DNA of 64,000 bases from Chimonanthus salicifolius (Eukaryota > Streptophyta > Magnoliopsida > Laurales > Calycanthaceae), in the NCBI GenBank assembly GCA_013350335.1, contig CM023532.1, positions 32,117,708 to 32,181,707 on the forward strand. Direction: 5' to 3'. Positions 10,549-22,555 of the stretch are shown piece by piece; within the stretch, counting starts at the first letter, position 1; each line of letters opens with the position of its first letter. Both the position numbers and the translations under genes were made by a program. The notes below the pieces were generated by a model. That model worked only from the letters and a program-made list of their open reading frames with translations, was not told the DNA's origin and ran no database searches.

Positions 10549-12852
10549 GTGAAAATGACTAAATTGGATATGTAGTGAACCATTTTCACTTTGTATAAAT
10601 CAGTAAGGTGGCTTCTATTCATTTTTCTTTATCAATTCAATATGATTTTTTTAAGTTCAATTCCCATTCCATTCAAAAGAGCTATTCTGCATAGATTTAG
10701 TGGGTCTGTGTAGACATGAAGACTTTGAGATGCGTAGTTCTCAAAGAAGCTGAACATCTTAATCAGATTGGATATCAGTTTTATAGCAAGAGCTCTTTGT
10801 TTTGGTTGGCAGACTCTTCCATTTTCTCTCCAGGTTGAACAGTAGGCTGTTCATTCTCCTCTAAATTCGGTTTAGTAGTTTCTGAGCTATTCGATTTTGA
10901 GAAAGATAGGAATGTAGTAAATTTTCTTTCCTAAACAATTTGATCCTCTTTCTTTTGATTTGGATTTTCATGGTTGGTCTTTGGGGGCTTCAATGCTGCT
11001 GGGGGTAAGATAAGTGAGCAATGATCCCTCTTACCATCTCATTGAAAGTTTGGAAAAAGATTTTCGAAAGTGAAAGATGGTCATTATTGTACAGGGAAAA
11101 TCAAAATGTGAATTGATAGGCAGTGCAATTTGACAAAGCAGTGGTAATAATATCCGCCCATATGTATGGTCAGCCGATATAATAGGTATCAGCCAATATT
11201 GATGGTTTTTTTAAAAAAAAATTAAGAAAAATTTATCAGCCAATATCCGAATATCAGTTGATATCAAGATTTATACTCCTAAGAGAAAGTTTCTTTTTGG
11301 ATTTCTGCCTGAATTCGAAATTTCAATCAAATCTCACATTTTGGGTCTTTAATAGACCCCACTAAATATTAGCCGGTGTTACAATCATTTCAGTCCATTT
11401 TAATATCAGTAAATTTCAATATTCAGCAATAAAATCCTGCTTTTCGATATTTGTCTTCTAAACTTTAAATAAATATCGGCCATAATTTTAGGCCGACCCG
11501 TTTTGGTCAAAGTTGTTACTATGATATTGAATAACCGTTTTGATCGTGAATATCTCATTATTCATTGCGATTTTGAAGATGATCCAGAAGAGACTTTTGA
11601 TGTAATTAGTATTTTGAATTATGAAGTAAATTATAATTACAATTTATAGTAAGTACGTCATAGTATGTGTATAATATGGTTTTTCCATTCTATTTAGAGA
11701 ATGGCATGGTATCCACTCTTCTGTTATAAGTAGGATTCGACATCTACTACGGTTGAATTGAACTTTTTTTCCACACTTCATTATTCAAATTTGAGATTTT
11801 TTTTAAGATCAAGGTATCCAGGCGTCTCACATTATTAATCCTTGAAAAAATTGATAAAAATAACTCAAAATGGTCATTCTTTAAGAGAAAATTAGCAGAA
11901 AATTATTAGACTTTATTTTACATGCTTCTATTTTTCACATTTTTTTCAAACTATTTTAAAATTCTTGATTTGTAACTTCAAAATTCATTTGAATATCTAA
12001 ATGACCGCAAAATAATGATGCAATTACATAGAAGTGAAGCCCGGTTTTTTCTTGATTTTCTGTAAAAATTTTTGGAAAAAAAAAAAAAACAGAGGAGAGA
12101 GACTACGTATCGGCTCGTAACAGTCGGTACATACCGGTGCACCGATACGGGTGTGACGGCATACCGTATTGGTACACCAAATTTTTTTCCTAGATTTTGA
12201 CAAACATTTCAAAATTTTAAAATATTTTTTAATTTTTTATAGAAACTGTCAAAATTTTTTTATCGCTGTATATTAAGTTTCATTTGGAGATAAACTCTTA
12301 AGAATATCAAAAGCCTTTAGAGAAGTAATAGTAGGAGACCTTATTATAAAAATTAAGATTATATAAATTTTATTTTCATATGATTTTATATATATATTTT
12401 TAAATTTACATGTAGAAAACTACAGAATACTTAGCGTAAAACCCCTACGGATTACAATTCTATATATTAAATGTAAGTTATAAGGAATTTTAAAATAAGA
12501 AATTGATACCAATAATCATTTAACCAAAATAAAATAATATTAGTGAGCATCCTATCATTAATTAAAAAATATCTACATTCGATGTCAAATAACTTTAATT
12601 TTAATTCTAATTCTAAAGTTGTGAACAAGAAGATTACATGGCCCATGTGTAATAGAATTAACTTTTACTAAAATTTTAATAAACTACTAATTTAATATTC
12701 TCACGAAAGGTCACATGATCAGTCAAACGACAAAGAATCCCTGACAGGATGAATACAAAATAGATAGTCCATAGTTATCCCTTTCTATCCACGTGCATTA
12801 AAAGGTGGACAGGAGAGGGTCCTGGATAGATCTATTCCCTGCACGTCACAAT
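10549..12852. other. Intergenic DNA with old ATCGG-type repeat fragments
   Basis: No gene recognised. 11130-11275 carries degenerate GCCGATAT/ATCAGCCAATAT units like the element at 24975-25251. 12100-12190 holds a related palindromic patch (TACGTATCGG, ACCGGTGCACCGATACGG, ACCGTATTGGTA). The rest is AT-rich. Confidence 0.55.
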
Positions 12853-13431
12853 TAGGGATGATGATCGGGCGGGCTAGGGCTGGGCTGGGCTGGCCCTAGC
12901 CCAATCAAAACCCGATGGGATTCTAATGCCAAACCCGAGTTGGACTGAAATACTCTGATTTATTTACTAAAATGTCATTTAAGAAAATTAGGGAGAAGAA
13001 ATGTTGTTCGCCCGTGAGTTCCTTGGACTGGATTGCGTGATGCATTGTCTTATCGAGGTACTCTGGCATCGTGATTTGATGCTTGAGATCCTCTTTGTCG
13101 ATTGAGATGCCGGAGTCCACATCCCTTGAACGAGTCAACGATTGATGATCCGGATTGGATCGCTCCTGTCGATTGAGGAGGAGTCGATGATTGACAATTT
13201 GGTTGTGATCTGGATCACTCTCGTCAGCCAACGATGATGAAGAGAGTGAGAAACAGACACTTCATCCCAAATTCGATTACTCGTCTTGTAACAAAACAAG
13301 ATTTCTACGTGCTTAAAAGCTCGACAGACATCGACGAGTTTCAGATTAAAACCTGAGCTCGGTCCAAGCCCATCCGATTAGCCCAGTGGCAAGTCGAGCT
13401 CAAGCCATCTTCGGGCCAATTACCAGCCTCA
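12853..13431. mobile_element. hAT-like non-autonomous element, GGGCT-rich ends
   Basis: The left end starts TAGGGATGATGATCGGGC followed by GGGCTGGGCT repeats; the right end contains CCCATCCGATTAGCCC and ends near ATTACCAGCCTCA. 8-bp flanks GTCACAAT (12845-12852) and GTCACAAA (13432-13439) match at seven positions, as expected for an aged hAT TSD. The interior has no recognisable coding sequence. Confidence 0.6.
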
Positions 13432-13853
13432 GTCACAAACCATACCATTATATATTATATGAGAAATACTTAAGCACGGCAGAATCATACACATCCATGA
13501 GTGTTATAAGTTATCACACATGAAATGGTTTCACGTTAACGGCATCCCTATTTGAAATCTATTGTAGGCCCACTAAGATTTGAAAGCATACTCTGTTGTT
13601 CTTCCACTCTTTTATTTTTTGAATTATTTTGGTACCTAATTTAAATTTATTTAGAGATAATCTTACTGATAAATGACTTAATAATAATAATTATAATGAT
13701 AAATTAAATACATTATATTTATACAAGGACTCAATATGTTTTTGTCAAACCTAACTAAATCATTTTGGCTGAAAACCTCTCTTCTTTGCGAAAACATTTA
13801 AATAATTTATGTCTAAATTATTGATTTTGTGATTGGTGTCATGTAACTACTCC
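13432..13853. other. AT-rich intergenic DNA
   Basis: No feature recognised. Confidence 0.45.
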
Positions 13854-13995
13854 TAGAGTTAGTCCTGAGATCCCCTAAAATCTGAAAAGTCCTAGATGGA
13901 GTGAGATTTTAGAGACTCTTTGTGACTGATATATTAAGGAGTTTAAATATGTGGAAGGCCTAAGCAGCGGCCTACGCCGCCTATGCCCAGCCCTG
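13854..13995 (-). mobile_element. hAT-type MITE, CAGGGCCGG family, 142 bp
   Basis: The right end CCCAGCCCTG is the complement of a hAT-like CAGGGC terminus, and GGCCTAAGCAGCGGCC resembles the CCTAAGGCC block of the 23427-23578 copy in reverse. A perfect 8-bp TSD, ACTACTCC, lies at 13846-13853 and 13996-14003. The left terminus (TAGAGTTAGTCCTGAG) is an imperfect inverted match. Confidence 0.75.
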
Positions 13996-14003
13996 ACTAC
14001 TCC

Positions 14004-14560
14004 TTAGTCCTTAACATAAGCCACCAATTACATAATCATTCACTCTAACAGCCTAAGTTATATTAGCATACCATTCTTTTTATTAGTTGAAATAAATCTT
14101 AAAACACTTTTCAAAAACACACGAGATAACATCCCTTATTTCAAGCATTTTTCAAATTTTCTGCCACTCATGATACCATCCTCATCTTTAGTTGAATATG
14201 GGGCCAAATAGAGTTCAACCAATACTTCCACTGCTCTCTACCCCACGGACACATCCATCTATCATCCTTAAGTATAATTCTATCTAATTAGGATTTATTT
14301 TTAGTTGATTTCAACATTAAATTAGACTTCACCTAAATATGCCTTCATTTTGGCTTTTAATTTGTAAATATTAAAAAGTATGACTTTTCAAATTTAACGA
14401 ATATAATTTTTTTTATGAAGAGAATCATTCAAAAAACACCTTCTAAATAAATGCATTCACATACATTAAAACACCATCATATGGGCTTAATAAGACCCAG
14501 ATGGAAAATCCGCTCATAATCGACATTGCCTAGGTGAAAATAGATCCAGAAATAGATCTA
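14004..14560. other. AT-rich intergenic DNA
   Basis: No feature recognised. Confidence 0.45.
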
Positions 14561-14892
14561 TGTTATTGGACTGTGAATGAGTCTCGTGTTGGAAATGTAG
14601 ATTATAGAGGGAGACCTACGGATTTATAAAAAATTTAGATCACTCTATCTAATAAAGGACTAGTCTTTTAGGATGGATACACAGCCCTAACAATTGGTAT
14701 CATAGTCAGGTCTCGAGTTACCTCACATGGACTCAGGAAATCCCTAAGGCAAACAGAATGGTTGATCTCGTTTGAATGAGGCATTATTGGAGCTGTGAGC
14801 AAGTCCCATATTAGAAGTGTAGAGGGAGAGTTAAGAATTTATAAAGGACTTGAGTAGGTTAGTATTTGAGATGGATACCCAATCTTAAAACA
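14561..14892 (+). mobile_element. TRIM-A element (two LTRs)
   Basis: 5' LTR 14561-14692 begins TGTTATTGGA and ends CCCTAACA. A primer-binding site (ATTGGTATCATAGTCAGG) follows. The internal region ends with the family's GAGGC block, and the 3' LTR is 14785-14892, ending CTTAAAACA. No TSD remains recognisable. Same family as 22212-22555, 24008-24353, 38836-39123, 40001-40325 and 40754-41102. Confidence 0.8.
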
Positions 14893-15685
14893 TATAAGGA
14901 AGGTGCAAACATTATCTTAGAGATTTATTATTTATATTCATAAATCTTGTTTTATAACCAAAAATCAGTAATTTCTTTTGTACATGGCTATGGGCATGTG
15001 TGTTTGCTGTCACATTGGCCATTTTGGTATTGATAGACAACTGCAGTACACCAGTAAAAATTAAAATCTACTCAAATTTCATTCGAGCAATCAAGTGCAG
15101 TTATGTGAACCATTGTCTTCGTAGGATTATAAATAGACCCATAAAAGTTACCATCAATACACAACATAATTGGAAAAGGAAAAAGAAATTCCTGTAAGAA
15201 TTTTACAATCACTGAAATTTTGGGGCTAAAGCTTGTGAATATGGTGGGCCATCAGATCATGGGTTCCTTGCTGGTTGGCATGTGCATTTCAAGATTTTAC
15301 AGATTGGCAAACAACCAAGAAAAGCTGTCAAACTGATTAAAGAAAACAAAATCCGTTCTCTTCCTATTCCCAATCTCTGAAAGACAAGAACTTGCAGCAT
15401 TTTTGTATTATAATGAAAGGAAAAAAAAAAAAAAAGAGGGAATAGGGATCATTATCTCTTATTTCTAAATTTCTGAATCTCTTTACCTTCAAGACAAGAT
15501 CTCACTTGACTTAATTCCGTTCCTATGCGAACACCAACACACCTGAAAGACAGGATTATAAATAAGAATAGTGATCGATACACTTTTATTTTTTTTAATT
15601 AAAAAAAGACACTCTTTACATTTTACAATGTTAAAAAAGAAAAATGAGAGTGCTTAAATCAGACCTCTAAATCAATGACATGAAG
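14893..15685. other. AT-rich intergenic DNA, 3' flank of the minus-strand gene at 15686
   Basis: No gene recognised. A short A-tract lies near 15420-15435. Confidence 0.45.
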
Positions 15686-16042
15686 TTATTCACTGAAAAA
15701 CCCTTGAAAGTTATCTCTCTCATCATCTCTTTTGTAACAAGATGGAATATGGGTCGGGTTGCATACATGAAAACAAAGCCTTCTCCGCTTCCGCCGCGCC
15801 TCAGTCGCTGACTTCAGCTTGGCGAACATTTCATCGTTGGTGCATATACGTCCCGGGGAGCTCACAAAGACACCACGCCGAATGGGCGGTGACCACAAGC
15901 CGCTCTGCTCGTAATTAAAGTCGAATTCAGATAGATCCGAGAACTTGTAGAGTAGCCGATCGGATATGGTTTTGGAGACCAATTGAACCTTTGTAGGGGA
16001 TGTGTGGGGCAGTGAAGGAGATGGGCTTTCAGAGATGGACAT
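15686..16042 (-). CDS. Conserved small plant protein of unknown function, 118 aa
   Basis: A single uninterrupted reading frame. I chose the ATG at 16040-16042 ([10 protein letters not shown]); upstream codons in frame contain no ATG. The protein is Ser-rich at the N-terminus, then [36 protein letters not shown] (in two runs: [14 protein letters not shown] and [14 protein letters not shown]), then a [17 protein letters not shown] segment, a basic ARRKRRR run and a short tail. I recall a small family in Arabidopsis with the same order (SKxxSDRLLx[15 protein letters not shown], a trailing basic helix), without known function; that resemblance is from memory. No transmembrane segment or signal peptide is visible. 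The basic run could be a nuclear signal, which is inference. The upstream minus-strand region 16043-16150 is purine-rich, like a plant 5' UTR. Confidence 0.8.
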   Translation of the reverse strand: MSISESPSPSLPHTSPTKVQLVSKTISDRLLYKFSDLSEFDFNYEQSGLWSPPIRRGVFVSSPGRICTNDEMFAKLKSATEARRKRRRLCFHVCNPTHIPSCYKRDDERDNFQGFFSE

Positions 16043-16941
16043 GGATGAGACCAATGAATGAATGTGGAGAAGATGAGCTTTGTATGTATGAGAAGAAGAA
16101 GAGGTGAAGAGATTCAGAGAAGGGAGAGACGAAAAGGACGTTTATGGCTCTGTAGAATAATGGAAATTGGGAATGTCATGTGGCGCATGACTAAGTAGAT
16201 GGCTTAGAAAGGTAGGTTTAAGTCTTATAAGATCCAAATATTTTGATGATCTAATTCAATAATTTTTTATCAATTAAAATGATTTTTGTGATCATATTAT
16301 TCAAGAAAAAACATATCGAGCCATGACATCGGAATCTAATTGCAAGACGATAACGACTAAGTAAGAAGTGAATTTTTTTTTTTTTTGATGTTTAGAAAAA
16401 TTATTTAATCAGATTATTCAAGTTATAACTTAAAATCTACAAAAAAAAAAAATTTAAGTCATCAAAATTTATAATTTTTTAATAAATTAAATTTTTATGG
16501 ACCCATATTTCAGACTAAATTTTTTAATTGATCTATTACACGTTGGCCCCACATTCTCATATACAGAGTGTGCATGGTAGGACTTAGAAAGGTAGGTTTA
16601 AGATGGTAATGACATGTTTAGTGAGAACAGTTTTGTTTAAGGAGTAAATTACTCTTTTATGTGTTGCTTTGATTCTTTTGTAAACGCAAGAATTTGATGC
16701 GGCATGCATTTGAGAATAACGTGTTCAATAAGCCTGTTTTTTTTTTCATTCTAAACCTTAGTCAAGCATTGTAACATACGCCTGAATTTTGTCTTTTGGG
16801 CACTGGGGTGTGAAGAAAAAGGGTGATAGCTAATTATTATTCAGTACACATAGATATAGGTCAATTAAATAAGATAGTGATAGTCTATTAAAAAGTTTTT
16901 TTTTAATGTGTGACTAAATAAAAATCACCAGATTAATTAAG
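16043..16941. other. Upstream flank of the small gene and AT-rich intergenic DNA
   Basis: 16043-16150 is the likely 5' UTR/promoter side of the minus-strand gene. The rest is AT-rich with poly-T runs, and nothing else is recognised. Confidence 0.45.
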
Positions 16942-18364
16942 GGGTAATGATCCTCCCATGAATATTTTTTTTTTTTAACAAGACACGAGAATTAGTAGAT
17001 TTTCAATTTTACGCTTCGCATAAAGTGTCACGCCCCGACCCGAAGGGTGGGCCCGGAACGCGACTGATTTTTTTTTTTTTTTTTGAAAGATAAGTAAAGT
17101 AAACCACAAGCATTCTTACTGGGCCGGATCAACAGTTGGGCCCAGAAGTCACACATGACCCCGTCATGTGGACTCAAATATGTACCATATGCCTGTCCCA
17201 TAAACATAACAATAACAACATCATAATATCATCAAACAAAATCATCCATTGATTCATCATTCAAAGTCACAACAAACAGACTACAGCAACGTCGTAGTCT
17301 CGATACATAAAGTTTTTCAAGGAACTAAGCACCACATCCAGTACTTTACAAAAGCCAAGGTTCCAAGAACCCGAAAACACAAATAAGGGTATTTTCCCTT
17401 CAGGGGAATCCCAAACCACCATTGCAGCTTTATCGCCCTAAGCCTGAAAAAGAGAGTCCTCCTCCTCGGGTTCATCGCCTAAAAGGTGAGTGGTGTGAGC
17501 TAACTAGTCCAGTGAAGGAAATATAACAATGCACATTAAGTAAATAATAAAACAGGTTAGCAACAGTTCAATATCACATGCTTGATAACAATAAGCATAA
17601 TTCCAAGTAATATATCAATATCAATAAATCATCAATCACTACCATTATCCATCGTAACGCCTGCCGACTACACTGAGACCAGTATTAAGTCCCGACACGG
17701 TCAAAATACATCCTTGCAAGTACATCTCCGGCTTTGACTTAGCCGATACTGACGCCCTCAAGTCAGCAACTGACGACACCATGGTCCGTCCATGGTCCAG
17801 TAGACATAAATCATCTCTCATATGGCCGATATTGGTTCAATAGCCCAGGTACGTGGAAGCAGTCTTACATACACATACGATCAATATCGTAATATCATAA
17901 TCATCACAGCACTCTTACCATAGTGCTTCATGTATAGGCATATGAGTGGGTTCATCAAAAACTGAAACCACTCATTGCTCAATACTCATCTCATCATAAC
18001 ACCTGTTTACAAAATCTGCAGAATTAAGTTCCCTCACCGTTCTGTGTGGTTTACGCGGTTTCTGTTCAAACAACATACAAGTGCACAATCAATATACATA
18101 ACAAATACGTACATATACGTATAATTTGGAAAGTATGCATTTTCCCACAAAATATCTGGGTTAATGGAAATGAGTCTCCTACTTGGTTTCTATCATTTTT
18201 AAATCATCCACAAGATAATAATATAATAATAAAAGGGGCTCAGTCCAAACTCATATTGTCTTATAGGCATTGACCAGATTGACTTATTGAGTGAGGTCTA
18301 GATCCTCGGGTTACTTCTCGGTTGTCTTCTGGATAAGACCAGAGCTGACATTTTGAGTAGGCCT

Positions 18365-18450
18365 CGAGGTCACTCAGTACCCGACTATAGTATCGTCCTG
18401 AAAGTGAATCACTCAGTTCCCGACTATAATGTCGGACTGAAAACGGATAC
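18365..18450. repeat. ~42-bp tandem repeat, two copies, within the LTR
   Basis: Two copies share CACTCAGT(A/T)CCCGACTATA followed by a CTGAAA block. Confidence 0.6.
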
Positions 18451-18539
18451 AATAGTATTTACACTATAAATAATAAGAGAAAAGGGGGTTAGTACACTCT
18501 TAATTAACAAGGGGGTATAAATCATCACATCACATAATC

Positions 18540-18815
18540 TAACAAAATAATAATTTTTTTTTTAGTAAAATAATAATATTTAATTATTTATTCTTTTTTT
18601 TTTCCCTACAATGGGAACTAACATTTAAAATCATAAGCAACTATAATCTCAAATAAAAATATATATATTTTTTTAATAAAATAATAATATTTAATTATTT
18701 AATTATTTATTCATTTTTTTTCCTTCAATGGGAACCAACATTTCAAAACATGAGCAACCATAATATCAAATAAAAATATATATTTTTTTTAAAATAAAAT
18801 AATAATATATTTTTT
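18540..18815. repeat. ~120-bp tandem repeat, AT-rich, within the LTR
   Basis: Two full copies and a partial third share AATAATAATATTTAATTATT, CAATGGGAAC(T/C)AACATTT and AAATAAAAATATATAT blocks. Confidence 0.65.
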
Positions 18816-20171
18816 TTTTCCTTCTTCTTCTTTCCCGTTCACTGTTTGCAACAGACAGTGAATGGCGACCGTGAACAGTAAAACCGAAAATGGGAAAAAG
18901 GCTATTTTCTGGACTCGGTTTTTACATCTAACCGGTCTGATGGGTTCCTCCGGGAGTCCTCTTTCCAAAGGGAGAAGTTTGGAGCTTTGAAACTCAGTAA
19001 ATCATCTGATCTTAACACCGGAAGCTCACTGATACGAGGAACCCTAAAATTTTACCTAAAATTTGAAATCATTTTTCTCAGTGAAAACAGAGCCAAATTC
19101 AAAATTTTTTGATTTAAAACCTATCAAAATTGAAAGGGGAATGCAGTGGTTACCTTGGATTGAGTTTCTTGGCTGAAATCCGGATTTTTGAAAAAAAATC
19201 TCCTCTAAGGTACTATTATTGAAAAACAGAGAGTCGGCTGGGTTTTGGCTGAGAAAGACTGAGAGAAGAGAAGAAAATCGGTGGGAGTGAGAACCGAAAA
19301 CTAAGCCGGTTTTTATAGGTTTTTTTTTGGCCGGGAAATCTGGTGCACGCGCGATGGGACGGGACGACGGCGAATCGCTGGAAAATCGGGCAGCAGAGCA
19401 TGCCGCACGCCGCTGATGGTGCTACAGTAACCGCAGGATATTTTCTGCTGTTTGCAAATCAGCCCTCCAATATTTCCATTTTTTGCAAAAAGCTCCTAGT
19501 TTTAATAAAAACCTGATTTTTAACTAAAACAATAATTTCAAAAGCTCAAAAATTTAATCCAACCTTACAGATAGGTTGGGTTTTAAAAATATTAATCACC
19601 ATGAAAATTTTGGAATTTAACTCTTATTAAAAACCATTTATTTAAATAAAAACCATAAATTTACACTATTTACTTAAATAAAGAATTGTTAAAATAAACA
19701 ATTTAGAAACATCATTTTGAGATGAAATGAAATAACTAGACCATTCTTAAAATGGTCTACCATAAAATACTAATTTCAAAATTTATTTCATTTTCAAAAC
19801 CCTTTAAAATAATTAATACTCCCTTTCGGGGTTTTGACGGGCGGGATTTAAATACCATTTTCTGAAAAATAAATTCATTTTAAAATCAGAAATACAAATC
19901 CTTTATTTAGGAGAACATTATTTACCAATAATATACACATATCAACAATATTTATAAAAATATACACAACAAGTGGTAAATTACCAAAATGCCCCTCCAG
20001 CTCGACGAGCTGAATCACTGAGTTTTTGGGCTCAGATCGGCCAAACTTGGGCTTTCCTCAAAGCCCTGACCGAAATTCTCGAGATTAACCGGTTAAACAA
20101 ACTTAACGAGTTAAAACACGCCTAATCTGGGGCAGGGTATTACATAAAGAGTAAAATCGCCTTACCAATCC

Positions 20172-20358
20172 TTCGCACGAACAGTACATTGGCTCGCCGA
20201 AATTAAAATAAACAGTAACTTGTCTCCCTAAAATTCACATGAACAATAAATTGGCTCTCCGAAATTCGTATGAACAGTAACATCGCTTGCCAAAATTCGC
20301 ATAAACAGTAAATCGGTTATCCGAAAATTCGCATGAACAGTAAATTGACTAGCCGAGA
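20172..20358. repeat. 31-bp minisatellite, six tandem copies
   Basis: Units of 31 bp begin TTCGCATGAACAGTAAAT-like and end GCCGAAA-like; six units fill 20172-20358 with substitutions only at a few positions per unit. Two further units in inverted orientation occur near 20385-20430. It lies in the right arm of the Mutator-like MITE. Confidence 0.8.
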
Positions 20359-20498
20359 TTCGCCTCGGCTAGCTAAAATTTTAGAGTTCATACGAAATGT
20401 CCGATTTTAATGTTCATGCGAAAGGTAAAATCGAGAATCTACTAATTCCCGTATCTGATTATAAACCTCCTGTGGGAGGATCGCTACCCTTAATTAAG

Positions 20499-22211
20499 CT
20501 ATTTTTTTTAATTTTTTAAAAATTGAAAATTTTAAAATAAATTAAATTCATCAAATTTTAGAGAGTTAAAAAATGGCTTAATTGATTTAATCCAGATGAA
20601 TTTTGCAAGAAAAGATTTTTCTAACATACTCATCACCACTTCGTGTAAATCTAAATCTGAATGGACGGGATAATATCATAAAAGTGATCATTTCACTTTA
20701 ACTTAAATATTGCGCGAATAAGTTAGAGATAGATAATTGAGCTTAACTAATTCTAATTTCACTTAGAGATAATCATCAAGACATACACAAAAACCCAAAT
20801 CTCACGTCGGCTACTGTAAGCAACGACTATGTAGGAAAAAAAGTTCTACCTAGACAAATCTGTTTCATAGATTTATTTTTAAATCAAATCTTAATTTTTA
20901 TTTTTAAGAGAATTATTAGGTCGAAAAAGAAACATTATAATAAGTTTAAATAAAATTCACTTTTATACACTGTGTTGGTACGTGTACTTCAACTAATACT
21001 TCTAAAAAAAATACAGATAACACAGTGGTAGAGATCAGTTACTATTATGAAAAAATATTTTTAACTTGTCTAACACAAAGCTCTATTATTTTTAAATTTC
21101 TCAATTTCACTATGAAAAATTCATTTTCTATACTTTATATATTTTATATTGTTTGGTGACTAAATATTTACAATAGGATTGAATTTTGTAACCAGACCCG
21201 ATGGTTGAAAAGAGCCTTTTCTATTTAATATGTTAAAACGGTTCTATTAAGTTCCTTTTAGAATTAATTTATTGTAGTAGACTAAAATTAAAATAAGAGG
21301 TGCTATTAAGTTTCCTGAATCCTCGTTCACATCTTGTTGCTTCAGACTTCAGTGACGCTTTGTTTTATATGTTAAGCATTCACTCATTTTCAATATTGTC
21401 TTTTAATTCGACCCGCATTACCTGACTCGAGAAATAAATGGGTTTAGGTTATGTATTTATATATTTCGAGTTGGGTCGAGTTGAGAAAAAATCCACATGA
21501 AATTTGGATTGAGTTGAGTTGAGAAATTTAAAATCAATCCGACTCGACGGAACCCGATCTGACCCGAGCGCACAATGTTATAAAACAACACTCTGGTTGA
21601 TCGGGTTGAATAATTCGGTTAGTGATTCAAGTCGGGTCAGATAAAATAAGTTTTGACATGAGTTGGATTGGATTTATTAAAATCCGATCTAACTCAACCC
21701 AAGTTTCAGCCCTACTTTGTGATGATTCACAACTAACTATTGACTTATTAGATAATTATAACTTGCAATTTTAGTTAGAGCGTAAGTTGGGCAACTTTAA
21801 CTAGGGTGCAACTTGAGTTGAGTCAAATCAGAGCTTACATTAAAACAAAAGAAAGGGTAAAAAAATTAAAAAGTTTGAGTCGACCCATATTCAAGTTGGG
21901 CTCATTTTTAACCCAAAAGCCCGAAATTGAGCCATAATTCACTTACCACAGTCCATTTACCAATAGGCGAGGGTCCAAACAGGAAATCCAAAAATAAGTT
22001 CATTTTTCTGTGCGTCTTACGTATTCAAAGTTTATTTATAATGGAAATACACTTCCATGCGGATGGTCAAACAAACGCCTGAAAATGAGGTAACTTGACG
22101 GGCCATGTTGGACCTTCTCTGGTGAAGGCTTGCAAAGCAGCATTTTTACAGCTTAGTTTTAAACTCGTAGTTTCTCCACCGTTGAGTTTGAGGGTGAAAA
22201 GTCTTATAATT
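20499..22211. other. AT-rich intergenic DNA with degenerate repeats
   Basis: No gene recognised. 21410-21712 is rich in GACTCGA/GAGTTGGGTCGAGTTGAG blocks in both orientations, and 21780-21920 has similar blocks. These look like remnants of non-autonomous DNA transposons, but no clear TSD was found. Confidence 0.45.
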
Positions 22212-22555
22212 TGTTGGAGCTGCTGCGAACGAGTTTCATATTGAAAGTTTAGAGGAAAATCTAAATGTTTATAAAAGACTTAGATCACTCCACCTAATAG
22301 ACTAGTATTGTGGGCTGCAAGCTCAGGTCTTAACAAGTGGTATTAAAGTCAATTCTCATGCTACCTCATGTGGGCTCAGGAGATCCCATAAGAGGACAGG
22401 ATGGCTGACGTCGTTCTCTCTGCCGGAGGGCCTCTTTCGAGTTGAGAAGATTATTGGAGCTGCTGTGAACAAGTCCCACATTGAAAGTGTAAAGAAAGAT
22501 ATAAGGGTTTATAAAGAACTTGAGTTACTCCAACTAACAGACTAACCTTAACTCA
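22212..22555 (+). mobile_element. TRIM-A element (two LTRs)
   Basis: 5' LTR 22212-22335 (124 bp) begins TGTTGGAGCTGCTG and ends GGTCTTAACA, followed by a primer-binding site (AGTGGTATTAAAGTC). The internal region includes a GCCGGAGGGCCTC block. The 3' LTR starts near 22452 (TATTGGAGCTGCTG) and fades near 22555. Confidence 0.85.

Larger units (their letters stand above)
17026..20144 (-). mobile_element. Solo LTR, probably Ty3/gypsy type, 3.1 kb
   Basis: The plus-strand ends are TGTCACGCCCCGACCC and GGGCAGGGTATTACA, so the minus-strand orientation gives the TGTAATACCC start common in plant gypsy LTRs. A perfect TSD, TAAAG, flanks it at 17021-17025 and 20145-20149. No gag-pol coding region, primer-binding site or second LTR was seen inside. 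A minus-strand TATA-like motif (CTATAAAA, about 19312-19319) could be the LTR promoter. Assignment to gypsy rather than copia is inference from the terminus and length. A non-autonomous complete element is less likely. Confidence 0.75.
16942..20489. mobile_element. Mutator-like foldback MITE, split by a solo LTR
   Basis: Termini are long inverted repeats: the left GGGTAATGATCCTCCCA and right TGGGAGGATCGCTACCC pair, and the pairing continues inward (AATTAGTAGAT, CAATTTTACG, TTCGCAT on the left; matching complement at 20400-20455). A 9-bp TSD, TTAATTAAG, is present at 16933-16941 and 20490-20498, the length typical of Mutator-like elements. Removing the LTR at 17026-20144 and one copy of its TSD leaves about 425 bp. 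The right arm contains a 31-bp minisatellite. Confidence 0.8.

Noticed and set aside
16043..16054. A longer start for the 118-aa protein
   Set aside because: The additional codons begin with TTG, not ATG.
17026..20144. A complete LTR retrotransposon rather than a solo LTR
   Set aside because: Only one pair of end motifs, one TSD, and no primer-binding site or gag-pol reading were seen.
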